From assembly GCA_902786815.1 (NCBI GenBank), contig CADADV010000005.1:1-64000 (forward strand): a stretch of 64,000 bases of DNA. Reading direction: 5' to 3'. The position numbers were made by a program, and so were the translations under genes. The stretch comes from an uncultured Eubacteriales bacterium. GTDB taxonomy: Bacteria > Bacillota > Clostridia > Peptostreptococcales > Anaerovoracaceae. The stretch's first letter is position 1. Each line of letters opens with the position of its first letter. Of the stretch, positions 1-7,783 are shown in pieces. The notes under the pieces are model-generated. The model was given only the letters and a program-made list of their open reading frames with translations. It was not told the origin of the DNA and ran no database searches.

Positions 1-96
1 GAGAAATGGACATTTAATGGTCATTGGCTTTTTTTACTTGACTATTATTGGTCTTTTTCGCCTGACTCTAAGTGGTTAATATCGCCTGACTCTAAC
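1..96. mobile_element. Possible terminus of an IS21-type insertion sequence (partial)
   Basis: The edge of the window carries short, spaced direct repeats. TCGCCTGACTCTAA occurs at 58-71 and again at 82-95, and ATTGG followed by a T-run occurs at 23-35 and 47-58. Several short terminal repeats next to the end are typical of IS21-family elements, and the body of the element would lie to the left, outside the window. No transposase is visible here, so this is inferred from repeat pattern only. If it is correct, the small gene reading into it from 237 is cut off by the insertion. Confidence 0.35.
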
Positions 97-237
97 AACG
101 GTTTTCCTCATTTGGGATTTTACCTCAGAAAAGGTGTCAAAAATCTGCGTTGTGATCTCTGTGTTAGTTTGGTCCATCCACCATTCAACGTCCATCGCTT
201 CTTTTCTTATTTCTGTAATCAATACAAACTGCTTCAT
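76..237 (-). CDS. Small unknown protein, 53 aa, possibly truncated by the element at its 3' end
   Basis: I do not recognise this protein. It starts MKQFVLITEIRKEAMDVEWW and ends in a basic tail (VRVRRY). The start codon overlaps the stop of the upstream gene by 4 bp (ATGA), and a strong ribosome binding site (GAGGGGG) lies 7 bases before it, so it looks translated and coupled to its neighbour. The last residues are encoded by the repeat-rich sequence that resembles an IS21 end, so the natural C-terminus may be lost. No signal peptide or membrane segment is seen. It is the last gene of the minus-strand island in this window. Confidence 0.55.
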   Translation of the reverse strand: MKQFVLITEIRKEAMDVEWWMDQTNTEITTQIFDTFSEVKSQMRKTVVRVRRY

Positions 238-533
238 GAAACAATCCCCCTCTTGAATATATATGTGTTTTCAATTACGGTCATTTCGCGCGAACCTTTC
301 GTATGATATTTTCCGCAAGGAACCACGAAAATCAAATCCCAGCCTTTTGCTGTAATTTCCGGAAGCGTTGACTCATATTCCACGCCGGACCCATCTCTGA
401 ACTTTGCGTGTTTTCTCAGTCCAAGTTCGTCGATCAAAACCTGTTCGGGTTCTCCTGTATAGTATAATTTCCCCTTTTTTGGGCAATATTTGAGCTCATG
501 GCTGTGATCGGTAAATTCAATGTAAATGGACAT
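234..533 (-). CDS. Unknown small island protein, 99 aa
   Basis: Not recognised. The protein is soluble and of mixed charge (MSIYIEFTDHSHELKYC at the start), with two cysteines and no signal peptide or membrane helix. A GTG codon nine bases upstream is in frame, but ATG at 533 is preferred because AGGGAG lies 8 bases before it. It follows the 128-aa gene after 23 bases and is followed by an overlapping 53-aa gene, so the three probably form one transcript driven from the dyad promoter at 972-1007. Its function is unknown; its position suggests an accessory part of the island. Confidence 0.65.
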   Translation of the reverse strand: MSIYIEFTDHSHELKYCPKKGKLYYTGEPEQVLIDELGLRKHAKFRDGSGVEYESTLPEITAKGWDLIFVVPCGKYHTKGSREMTVIENTYIFKRGIVS

Positions 534-556
534 TCTAATCACTCCCTTCTACCATG

Positions 557-943
557 TTAATCCCAATCCTCTATGTAAAACTGCAGCCTGTGAATACCCC
601 TGAATTCATATTGCATATCACCACAGTATTTCCACTTTGTGCCACTTGCTTCTTCAATGTTTTCTGTGTAAATACCCATGTCTCTCATGTAGTCTTCAAA
701 GGATGTATCGTATGCGGCATCGAACTTCTCCTTATCTACGGTGAGATCGTACAGATACATGTCGCTTTCGTGCCAGAAACATATTTCAATTACCTGGCCA
801 TCTTTTAATGTCGCATACTGTTTGCCGAGTTCACTGTAATCATCCTCCTTGGCAAGGTCTTCGACCTTCTCCATGGTTACGATGTTTTTGTTAAAATCGG
901 CAAAGATTGATTCGACTTTTCTATAAGTTTTCTCTTCGTTCAT
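557..943 (-). CDS. Unknown acidic island protein, 128 aa
   Basis: Not recognised. It is a soluble acidic protein rich in Asp, Glu and aromatic residues, with no membrane segment, signal peptide or cysteine cluster. The start is well supported by AGAAAGGAG 8 bases before the ATG. It is the first gene behind the shared dyad promoter at 972-1007, whose -10 box lies about 29 bases upstream of the start codon. The promoter makes it a separate transcription unit from the nuclease genes upstream while tying it to the same regulation. The small size and acidity would suit an inhibitor or adaptor role, but that is only speculation. Confidence 0.65.
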   Translation of the reverse strand: MNEEKTYRKVESIFADFNKNIVTMEKVEDLAKEDDYSELGKQYATLKDGQVIEICFWHESDMYLYDLTVDKEKFDAAYDTSFEDYMRDMGIYTENIEEASGTKWKYCGDMQYEFRGIHRLQFYIEDWD

Positions 944-971
944 TTACCCATCTCCTTTCTCTCACACCCTC

Positions 972-1007
972 ATTATACGAAATGGGTATGCGTCGAATTT
1001 GGAGCAT
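972..1007 (-). promoter_or_regulatory. Island promoter A: TATAAT box with upstream 18-bp dyad
   Basis: Read on the minus strand, a perfect TATAAT (972-977) is preceded by 11 bases and then the imperfect dyad TGCTCCAAATTCGACGCA (989-1006). The dyad sits where a -35 box would be, and no good TTGACA is present. The same arrangement recurs at 7748-7782 and 10018-10052. It drives the 128-aa gene. The dyad could bind a repressor, or an activator that replaces the -35 contact. Confidence 0.7.
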
Positions 1008-1014
1008 TGCGGGA

Positions 1015-1902
1015 TTACCAAGTATATTCTTTAGCTATTCTTTTATAAACTGCTGTTTCTGCATCCTTGTTTTCGATATGTTGGAAAACGCCAACGAACT
1101 CAACAATGCGGCTGTTAAATTCATTTCTTGTTTGCATAAACACAACCCGTATTTCCCCATCACTAACTGGCCCAATTATCAGTTTTTCGGTGCGTTTATC
1201 AGAGTACTCTTCGATTGTATCCATTTTGTCATTCATTACATTTGTCCATTTGGGGTCTCCAATTCTTTTTCCATTCACTTCAATTGTTAATTTCGGTACC
1301 CATAAATGGTATCCACCTGGTAACAGTTTTGTTTTATAATAGCACCTGCGGTGCTTCTTTTCTGGATCTTCTCCTTTTATTCTATTCCAGATTTCACTGA
1401 AGTTTTTATATCCAATATTATCTTCAACACATATCCTTTTGCGGTTAAACGCCTTGTCCTTAAGAGATTCATTACTTTCCCATTTTAGTGGAGTCGGCAA
1501 AGAATCAATTTTATTCTTAATATCTTTGACAATCTCATCTATTTGTTTATTTACTGATTCCAAGTCATAACTCTCATCAATTTCTACATGTTCTTCTTTG
1601 CAATCTATAGCATTAAGAATGTCTGAAGCCCGTTTAATATCATTTTCACTATATTCCGGTCTCTTATGAGCAGGCTCATCGATTTCAACACCATAATTGA
1701 TTTCCGGAAAATATAAATCTAATAAATAATACTTTTTTTCTCCTTCCTTATAGACTATTTGTTGTGTAACCGGTCTTAATTCATAGTTGTTTACTTTACT
1801 ATAGATAGACGTAATTACATAGTTTTCATAAATTTTGTTTTGTGCTCTAGAAAACATTTTTGCCAAATATTCTAATTTGCTCTTGCTTATGGTATTTGCC
1901 AT
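1015..1902 (-). CDS. AbaSI-like PD-(D/E)XK nuclease with C-terminal recognition-like domain, 295 aa
   Basis: The N-terminal half contains LLDLYFPEINYGVEIDEPAH (about residues 60-79). This resembles the catalytic core of AbaSI/PvuRts1I-type, modification-dependent restriction endonucleases: D62 and the E73-x-D75-E76 cluster, followed by H79. The C-terminal half, ending in a segment like FVGVF...YKRIAKEY, looks like a separate domain that could read DNA. ATG at 1902 is chosen because AAAGGAG lies 6 bases before it; an in-frame TTG slightly upstream lacks such a site. It begins 12 bases after the DUF2779 gene, in the same transcript. The family match is from memory of the motif; the substrate is unknown. 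A role in cutting foreign or modified DNA is inference. Confidence 0.55.
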   Translation of the reverse strand: MANTISKSKLEYLAKMFSRAQNKIYENYVITSIYSKVNNYELRPVTQQIVYKEGEKKYYLLDLYFPEINYGVEIDEPAHKRPEYSENDIKRASDILNAIDCKEEHVEIDESYDLESVNKQIDEIVKDIKNKIDSLPTPLKWESNESLKDKAFNRKRICVEDNIGYKNFSEIWNRIKGEDPEKKHRRCYYKTKLLPGGYHLWVPKLTIEVNGKRIGDPKWTNVMNDKMDTIEEYSDKRTEKLIIGPVSDGEIRVVFMQTRNEFNSRIVEFVGVFQHIENKDAETAVYKRIAKEYTW

Positions 1903-1914
1903 TTTCAACTCCTT

Positions 1915-3393
1915 TCATTCACATATTTCCACCAACTTCTCCCATATCTTCACCATGGCGAAGGTATCCAACTCGCAGTACTTCAACAGATACCCGCGCC
2001 ATTCTTCCAGTTCGTCTGGGGGCATGTCGGTCATGCGCTTAAACGTATCCATGGCTTCACCGCCGTGATGGACGCCTTCAAGGTTGTGATAATCTAGAGC
2101 TGGATCATCCGGGAACAGGGCCGGCAGGACGTACTTGATGGAATAGGATCCCTGCATTTCACGGCAGTAGTAATGCTTTTTCTGGAAAGGGATCATCAGG
2201 TCCACAGTGTTATCATGAATGTTCATCAGATGATCCGCCAAGTCCGGGTACAGGGCTGCGAGGCTTTTGATCCTGCCTTTCTCAAAACCCATGTTGTAGG
2301 CCATGGTGCACACATCCAGCGGAATATCCTCACAAAGCCTCTCAGCAAGTTCCCGCCGAGGGTCCGTACCCGGATACGCCAGGTACTCCTTGTGCTTTAG
2401 CTCACCGCCTTCACTCTCTATGTAGTGCAGCGAGTACTGGAACGGAATCTGCTCGTATGGTTTTGCATTATCATAGAGCGGAATCGCCGGCATGAAGGTC
2501 TCGAAGTCCAGGAAGTACAGCGGGTATGTGAGCGTATCAAGAAATGCCTTGATACATTCCTCGTGGATCTCCGGCGGCAGATTGTGAATCTCGAAATCGA
2601 CCTGCTTCAGGTACTTCTCCCCAATCGCCTTACGATCCCAAAGATCCTCAAATGAAACGTGCCCTATGCAAAGGCATTCTATTTTCTTTTTCAGCCGCAG
2701 ACCGGCAACATCGAAGACATTCGGTCTTGGAAGTTCCCGCGTGCAGTACCCAAAGAAGCCACAATCATAGGGATCGAAACATTGCAGCCCGATTTCCTTC
2801 TCCGGATCATCTGTCTGTTTCATATATTCATTGAGGAATGCGATTCTCTCTTCAACGTCTTCATACAGGTCGCTTGCGATTTTGGTCACATCCTCAATCA
2901 CAAACAACTCCTGCAGATCCAGTTCTCCATGACGTACATATTCATTGTTGATATGAACCACACAGGCCCGCTCAATGGTATATCCCAGTTTACTGAGGAC
3001 ATAGCACTGATACGCTACATCGTGATAATAGATCTCCTTTACTTCCGTAGAGCTTTTCACTTCATAAAGTTCCACGTGTTTGTCCCCAAGGTTCTTCAGA
3101 ATATCCACGCTGCAGAAGGCCCCATGATAAGAAAAGGAGGCCTCCGTAATGATTTTCGTGCCTCCATCCATCAGCCGTGTTGTTTCATCGATCATGCTCT
3201 GCAGATGCCGGTCAAACGGCACTTCCACAAAATCACCGAACAATCCCATCGCGAGATCGCCGACTTCGTTGCCGGTCTGCAGAACCGCTTCATTCATAAC
3301 GGAATCATCGAATTCTTCCGGCTTGTTTGTTCTGAGCCAAAGCATCTTCGGACATTGTACTGCCGAGCAGTACCTGGATTTGCTTAAATACAT
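1915..3393 (-). CDS. DUF2779 protein: RecB/Cas4-like nuclease joined to a DnaQ-like exonuclease domain, 492 aa
   Basis: Two nuclease modules can be seen. The first (about 1-220) has a Cas4/RecB pattern: CPKMLW with C14, GNEVG (42-46), D97, E111-V-K113 and Q129, followed by spaced cysteines C205, C211 and C217 that could hold an iron-sulfur cluster with C14. The second (about 290-490, DUF2779) has DEDD exonuclease features: D296-F-E298 in LDFETF, YNMGFEKG (366-373), D398, and YCELDT with D476. The protein is therefore probably a DNA- or RNA-processing enzyme with two active sites. It lies between the DFYGK-repeat gene and the AbaSI-like nuclease in one minus-strand transcript. Domain identity is fairly sure; the biological role is not. 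Confidence 0.75.
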   Translation of the reverse strand: MYLSKSRYCSAVQCPKMLWLRTNKPEEFDDSVMNEAVLQTGNEVGDLAMGLFGDFVEVPFDRHLQSMIDETTRLMDGGTKIITEASFSYHGAFCSVDILKNLGDKHVELYEVKSSTEVKEIYYHDVAYQCYVLSKLGYTIERACVVHINNEYVRHGELDLQELFVIEDVTKIASDLYEDVEERIAFLNEYMKQTDDPEKEIGLQCFDPYDCGFFGYCTRELPRPNVFDVAGLRLKKKIECLCIGHVSFEDLWDRKAIGEKYLKQVDFEIHNLPPEIHEECIKAFLDTLTYPLYFLDFETFMPAIPLYDNAKPYEQIPFQYSLHYIESEGGELKHKEYLAYPGTDPRRELAERLCEDIPLDVCTMAYNMGFEKGRIKSLAALYPDLADHLMNIHDNTVDLMIPFQKKHYYCREMQGSYSIKYVLPALFPDDPALDYHNLEGVHHGGEAMDTFKRMTDMPPDELEEWRGYLLKYCELDTFAMVKIWEKLVEICE

Positions 3394-3408
3394 ATGTCGA
3401 CTTCCCTT

Positions 3409-3633
3409 TTATCTGTTGTTCGCCTCATTCTCAGCCGCCGCCTCTGCGATTAGCCCTGTCAGAGTATTTCCGTTTGAAACCACTTTTCCATAAAAATCAC
3501 GGGTCTTATCATCGTTTTTGTTATAGGTGCCCAAAATCTTGCCATAAAAATCTTCGGCTACGATTCGGTCTCCCTGGTCGTCCAGCCTGCCCAGAATCTT
3601 TCCGTAGAAATCCTTAATCAATTCCTTTGCCAT
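3409..3633 (-). CDS. Small protein with three DFYGK repeats, 74 aa
   Basis: The sequence holds three copies of a short motif: DFYGKILG at residues 8-15, DFYGKILG at 28-35 and DFYGKVVS at 46-53. The intervals are 20 and 18 residues, with acidic, Asn/Asp-rich turns between. This suggests three small beta-strand or hairpin units, perhaps a peptide scaffold or a binding decoy. I know of no function. ATG at 3633 is chosen because AAAGGGA stands 9 bases upstream; an in-frame ATG at 3642 overlaps that site. It lies 15 bases before the DUF2779 gene and just after the PDDEXK_4 gene, so it is co-transcribed with two nucleases. Confidence 0.65.
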   Translation of the reverse strand: MAKELIKDFYGKILGRLDDQGDRIVAEDFYGKILGTYNKNDDKTRDFYGKVVSNGNTLTGLIAEAAAENEANNR

Positions 3634-3650
3634 AATTATCATTCCCTTTC

Positions 3651-5006
3651 TTACTTTTGGTCAGTTTTGTTGAAACCATCTTGTAACTTTTGTTCTATGT
3701 CATGTATCCAGTCAATCACATCAACAACGATCCTTTTGATTACTTCTTCTTTCCTATTATCATTTTCTACTATTTCTCCCGGCTTTTTCACGTCTACTGT
3801 TTTTGATTCTACGCACCACCATCGATATTTATCCCTCTCAGATGCGGGCTTTAAGACTTTCGCTACAGCTTCATGCTCATAGGCTGTCTGTTCGCTGATA
3901 TTGTCACCAGCTAATGTCAAGCAAAATCTGACTTTCTCATTATTCATAAGATCTTTTAGAATTAACTCATAAGAATATGTGTCTTGTGTTCCCCAGGAAC
4001 AGTCCTTTGCTTCATTTTGATGAATGATTTTGTCCATGTAATCACTTGTGAATCTGACATAGCTTATCTCGCTTCTATTATTGGCACATTTTAAGCCAGG
4101 AAGTTGGTTGGGAAGTTCATTGCGCAACGCTTCAGCAAGTATTCTCCTAGGATCATCTCTATTTTCAAGTATCAATTGTATTTCCCGCTTGCGCCTTTTA
4201 TATAGTTCTTCACAAATGTCATGCACGTCCTTATCTTTTTCCTTCCCTTTGATTGTCTTTGCAATTAATTCGATTGCTTTGCTATGCTTGCTATATATTA
4301 AATTACAGTTTTGTACTAACGCGTCATCGTCATTAAATCTTTTTATCACTTCACAATAATCACGAATGATTTGCTTTGCCTCATCAGGCACATTTCCCCA
4401 CTTTCTGCTGTTGTCCTCATCTATTATCGTTTGAATCGCTTCTAAAACATCTTTATATGAAAGAACACTCCAATATTTTTCGTCCTGTGGTGCATCATCA
4501 CGTGCCGAAAGATAAACAAACATCACAGAGTATTCTTTTTCCGGATAATCATTAATAATAGCTTGTCTGTAATCATGTGTCTGTCCCTTATTCTCGATTG
4601 AATCAATTTTATTTTCAATAACAATTAGATGCTTTTTCCCTTTATTGGGGGTGTCATATTCTAAGAACAGGTCCAATCTCCCCCTTTTACCTGGTTGTCG
4701 CTCAACGTTCTTCTCTCTTACAGGCGAACCACAATAATAATCGATACCGGCCCATTCAATAACGTCATAACCTTTATTTGAGTTATATTTAATAATTGTT
4801 CGTACTATCTCACGAACAAGAGCGTCTCCAAGGTTATGACTAGCATTTGCATCAAGTAGCCATGCTAAAATGTCGCTATGTCTATTCTCATCTCTGTCAA
4901 CACCTAGAATATCAAATACATTAACATCGTTAATGAATGGTCCAAGAGTATCAAGGCAAGATTCATCGAGTAGTAGTTGTCTTAATTCATTGGTTTGTTT
5001 TTCCAT
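3651..5006 (-). CDS. PD-(D/E)XK nuclease family protein (PDDEXK_4 type), 451 aa
   Basis: The N-terminus carries the signature of this family: ENRHSDILAWLLD (40-52) with the HNLGD segment after it, then RGRLDLFLEY (108-117) with D112, and LIVIENKID (127-135) giving the E131-x-K133 catalytic pair. The rest (about 150-451) is mixed helical sequence rich in Lys and Glu with no motif I recognise, perhaps a target-recognition part. ATG at 5006 is chosen because AGGTGAG lies 5 bases before it; an in-frame GTG at 5015 is possible. The DNA looks AT-richer by eye than the neighbouring chromosome. Members of this family often sit in defence islands, which fits the neighbours, but the target is unknown. 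Confidence 0.75.
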   Translation of the reverse strand: MEKQTNELRQLLLDESCLDTLGPFINDVNVFDILGVDRDENRHSDILAWLLDANASHNLGDALVREIVRTIIKYNSNKGYDVIEWAGIDYYCGSPVREKNVERQPGKRGRLDLFLEYDTPNKGKKHLIVIENKIDSIENKGQTHDYRQAIINDYPEKEYSVMFVYLSARDDAPQDEKYWSVLSYKDVLEAIQTIIDEDNSRKWGNVPDEAKQIIRDYCEVIKRFNDDDALVQNCNLIYSKHSKAIELIAKTIKGKEKDKDVHDICEELYKRRKREIQLILENRDDPRRILAEALRNELPNQLPGLKCANNRSEISYVRFTSDYMDKIIHQNEAKDCSWGTQDTYSYELILKDLMNNEKVRFCLTLAGDNISEQTAYEHEAVAKVLKPASERDKYRWWCVESKTVDVKKPGEIVENDNRKEEVIKRIVVDVIDWIHDIEQKLQDGFNKTDQK

Positions 5007-5020
5007 TTTGCTCACCTGTG

Positions 5021-5560
5021 CTATCTTCTCTCTTTTCCTTTAAATCCTTCTTTCGTAATAATTATATACCCGTACTTTGCCGTATTACTATACTTTCTGT
5101 CTATTTCATAATGCTGATTGCACACCAATGTGAACCAATGGTCTTCAAACAGGTTCTCCAATTTGTCAAAGGCCTCATCCTGCACGACTATCTCGAATGT
5201 TGGATCTGCGCTTGCCCACACGTATGGCCTTTGCAACTTAGGTTTTATTTTGGTGACACCCAGCAAATACAGCATGATACTGTTTTTCATTTCCGGACTG
5301 CAATACCAATGATAATGATTGTCCCTCAGCCACTCCGTTAATTCAAACAGAACGGCAACTTCATAGAGCCTATATGTCTGGCTCATTTCAGTAAGCTCTG
5401 CAGCAAGCTGCTCCGCTGCAGGCTCTGGAACATCATTTCCGTATTCTTCCGCCTGCCGCTTTACAAGTAAACTGAACAGACAAATATAGACATCTCTGGG
5501 CCGGATCATATCTAATGAGAAATCTGTGTATTCTATGAATTGATCAAAGATTGTTTTCAT
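5021..5560 (-). CDS. Unknown island protein, 179 aa
   Basis: Not recognised. It is a soluble protein with a helical N-terminal half (FDQFIEYTDFSLDMIRPRDV) and a more beta-like, aromatic C-terminal half ending in a basic tail (GFKGKERR). No catalytic motif, signal peptide or membrane helix is evident. Its ATG lies inside the last 17 bases of the upstream 288-aa gene in another frame, so translation of the two is probably coupled and the products may act together. It is followed 14 bases later by the PDDEXK_4 nuclease gene. Confidence 0.65.
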   Translation of the reverse strand: MKTIFDQFIEYTDFSLDMIRPRDVYICLFSLLVKRQAEEYGNDVPEPAAEQLAAELTEMSQTYRLYEVAVLFELTEWLRDNHYHWYCSPEMKNSIMLYLLGVTKIKPKLQRPYVWASADPTFEIVVQDEAFDKLENLFEDHWFTLVCNQHYEIDRKYSNTAKYGYIIITKEGFKGKERR

Positions 5561-6410
5561 AGTTTGCCACCTCCACGCTCTCCCCTATTTCACGATTATC
5601 AGAAAACGAGAGTGTTTCCATTCGGTACAATGGGGAAATCATAACCATCATGCCTTCAGGGTATATGGATCCGTGTTTCACTGCTCCGGTCGCCCATTCA
5701 CCTGCTTCATTTCTGTATAAAGCCTGTACGCCGCAGCAGTCGCTTCCTACTTCAAGAAGTTCTATTGTTTGTGGTTTTGCAAATGGCATGCTGTTGGCAA
5801 TTACAACATCGCCCGGCTGAAATGGGATATCAATATTGAGATGTATAGTATCCCACGAATAGCGATCATCATAACAAAAGCCGCAGAGTCCAATCTCATC
5901 CATCTCTGTATTTTTTTCAAAATAGCAGACCTGATCGGCGATGAGATAATAAGTATATGGATTCCGGAATCCTCCTTTGTCATTGGGTTCATATAAATCC
6001 AGAACACCCCAACTTCGTGTGTCGAAACGATGTTCCCAAAGGTCTTCGTTTTCTGGAACGTCATACCAGTCTCTAGCGAGATTCAGCTTGACCTGCTCCA
6101 GACTTTTGCATGGTCCGATACCCCATTCGTTCGGCTCAAGCTGTCCATCTATCATCTCGTAACCGTACATGGAAAAATACAGAAACTGACTATCGTCCAG
6201 GTTTAGTGCATCGAGAGCAGCTTTCATATCCTGATAGCTTTGCTCATCAACGTCTTTCATAAGTTCTGCTTTTCTTGTAAGCGGAATCGGTGCGCCTCTT
6301 ATGATATCCTCTGTTTGGGCCTGTGTGAGTCCTGCACCATGTTCTATGAGGTATGTCTGCATTTCCTCAGATTCAAAACAGGTCGTTATGATTTCCTCGA
6401 TATTTGCCAT
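5544..6410 (-). CDS. Unknown island protein, 288 aa
   Basis: Not recognised. The first 80 residues are helical (IEEIITTCFESEEMQTYLIE), and the remainder is rich in beta-type sequence with a PFQPGDVVIANS segment (about 199-210), which resembles the entry strand of a small barrel. There are several cysteines but no clear metal site. No signal peptide is present. The ATG lies 16 bases after the stop of the AAA/M41 gene. The 3' end overlaps the next gene, so both are likely expressed together from the promoter at 7748-7782. Confidence 0.65.
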   Translation of the reverse strand: MANIEEIITTCFESEEMQTYLIEHGAGLTQAQTEDIIRGAPIPLTRKAELMKDVDEQSYQDMKAALDALNLDDSQFLYFSMYGYEMIDGQLEPNEWGIGPCKSLEQVKLNLARDWYDVPENEDLWEHRFDTRSWGVLDLYEPNDKGGFRNPYTYYLIADQVCYFEKNTEMDEIGLCGFCYDDRYSWDTIHLNIDIPFQPGDVVIANSMPFAKPQTIELLEVGSDCCGVQALYRNEAGEWATGAVKHGSIYPEGMMVMISPLYRMETLSFSDNREIGESVEVANYENNL

Positions 6411-6426
6411 ATTTACAACACCCCCT

Positions 6427-7704
6427 CTAACAAACTACTTCCGTTTTAACAAGTCCGCATTCTGCCTTGATTCTTTGAACATCGGAAAACAGGAGACACT
6501 GCTTTTGCACGAGTTCTTCGGCCACTCGTTCGAGCAGTTCGGAGTTCCTCAGGAGAATGTCTCTAACTTCAATCGTATATCTTTCCAATTCGGCATTGAC
6601 GGCTGATTCCATTCTCAGATAATAACTTTCGGAGGTTGCCAGTTTGTGTTGATCCAGCAATGAAAACCCTCTTGTAGCGTTATACATCAAACCATCGGTT
6701 ATGGCGCCCACTGCCTCTCTCAAATCTTTACTGCATCCACCCGCAATTCCGCTGAAACGCATTTCAGTTGCCACCTTTCCAGCAAGAGAAATCATAATAT
6801 GATGAGGTCTTCTTATTTCAGTTGACTTTCTTTGAACAAAACCGCCGCACTCGCCTCTGCTTTCCGGCCGTATTGACGCAAAGCCAATGCTTTCCGGCAT
6901 CAGGCTTTCTGCCACAACAATATGTGCCGCTTCATGAAGTGCTTCTTTTTCAATTTCGATTTCTTTAACTTTGATCTCGTGCTCACTTGGCCCGCCATAA
7001 TACCTTCTTAAAGTGGCTTCTACGAGATGTCGCATTTCAATTTTTTCGCATTGTTCATACCCTGCTATGATTGCCGCTTCATTTAAGACCATCTTTATCT
7101 CTGCGCTGGAGCTGGTGTTCACCATTTTGTAGATGTCCTGCACGTCAATATTCCCGGCTACTGGTTTATCTTCCAAATAGTGCTGTAAAATATTGATTGC
7201 CTCGTCGTCGGTGGGCGAGCCCATATGGATTTTGCGGTCGAACCTACCGGCTCGCGTTAGGGATCTTGGCAGCTTTCTGATATTGTTCACTGTTGCCATC
7301 ACCAATACGTTTTTTGACTGCAGCTCGTCAATACATGTTTGAACAGTCACGTATTCCTCAGCATCGCTATGATCTTCATCCTCATTCGCGAACTTGTCCA
7401 TGTCATCAAGCAGGATGATAGCAGGCGCATTGGCTTTTGCAAAATCAAATGCTTTGACAATGTCATCGACGATTTCCCCATCCTTTTTCGTTCTGCGCAC
7501 TGTAATTGTCTTCACTCCAGCTTCGTCCATCAACGCGGTTGCCATCATCGTTTTCCCCATGCCGGGATTTCCATACAACAGAATGCCTTTCGGAATCTGT
7601 GCCCCTAACGCGGCGTATCTGTCGGGATTCTTCAGCATATCCACGATCTGCCGAAGTTCCAGTTTGATGCTCTCGTACCCAATTACCTTATCGAAATCTC
7701 CCAT
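6427..7704 (-). CDS. Soluble FtsH-like AAA+ ATPase with M41 metallopeptidase domain, 425 aa
   Basis: This is an ATP-dependent protease of the FtsH type without membrane helices. The AAA+ module starts at residue 1 and has Walker A GNPGMGKT (45-52), Walker B IILLDD (96-101) and the second-region-of-homology arginines in TRAGRFDR (150-157). The C-terminal peptidase has the zinc site HEAAH (257-261) and a third ligand candidate, D327, in SKDLREA. Classical FtsH is over 600 residues with two N-terminal membrane segments, which are absent here, so the enzyme should act in the cytosol. The start at 7704 follows GGAGG by 7 bases. It is the first gene of the seven-gene transcript behind island promoter B. 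Confidence 0.85.
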   Translation of the reverse strand: MGDFDKVIGYESIKLELRQIVDMLKNPDRYAALGAQIPKGILLYGNPGMGKTMMATALMDEAGVKTITVRRTKKDGEIVDDIVKAFDFAKANAPAIILLDDMDKFANEDEDHSDAEEYVTVQTCIDELQSKNVLVMATVNNIRKLPRSLTRAGRFDRKIHMGSPTDDEAINILQHYLEDKPVAGNIDVQDIYKMVNTSSSAEIKMVLNEAAIIAGYEQCEKIEMRHLVEATLRRYYGGPSEHEIKVKEIEIEKEALHEAAHIVVAESLMPESIGFASIRPESRGECGGFVQRKSTEIRRPHHIMISLAGKVATEMRFSGIAGGCSKDLREAVGAITDGLMYNATRGFSLLDQHKLATSESYYLRMESAVNAELERYTIEVRDILLRNSELLERVAEELVQKQCLLFSDVQRIKAECGLVKTEVVC

Positions 7705-7747
7705 ACACATACCTCCAATCTAAGCAATTTATCATTCGTCAATTACT

Positions 7748-7782
7748 ATTATGCACATAGGCGTGCACCAAATTTGGGGCAT
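7748..7782 (-). promoter_or_regulatory. Island promoter B: CATAAT box with near-perfect 18-bp dyad
   Basis: On the minus strand the -10-like CATAAT (7748-7753) is preceded at the same distance as in the other two copies by TGCCCCAAATTTGGTGCA (7764-7781). Its outer TGC/GCA and inner CCAAATTTGG are exactly symmetric, making it the best-formed dyad of the three. It begins 2 bases after the stop codon of the helicase-polymerase fusion gene and should drive the AAA/M41 gene and the six genes behind it. Confidence 0.65.
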
Positions 7783-7783
7783 G

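Noticed and set aside
112-306. 64-codon plus-strand frame at the left edge
   Set aside because: It has no ribosome binding site and lies opposite two minus-strand genes with good start signals.
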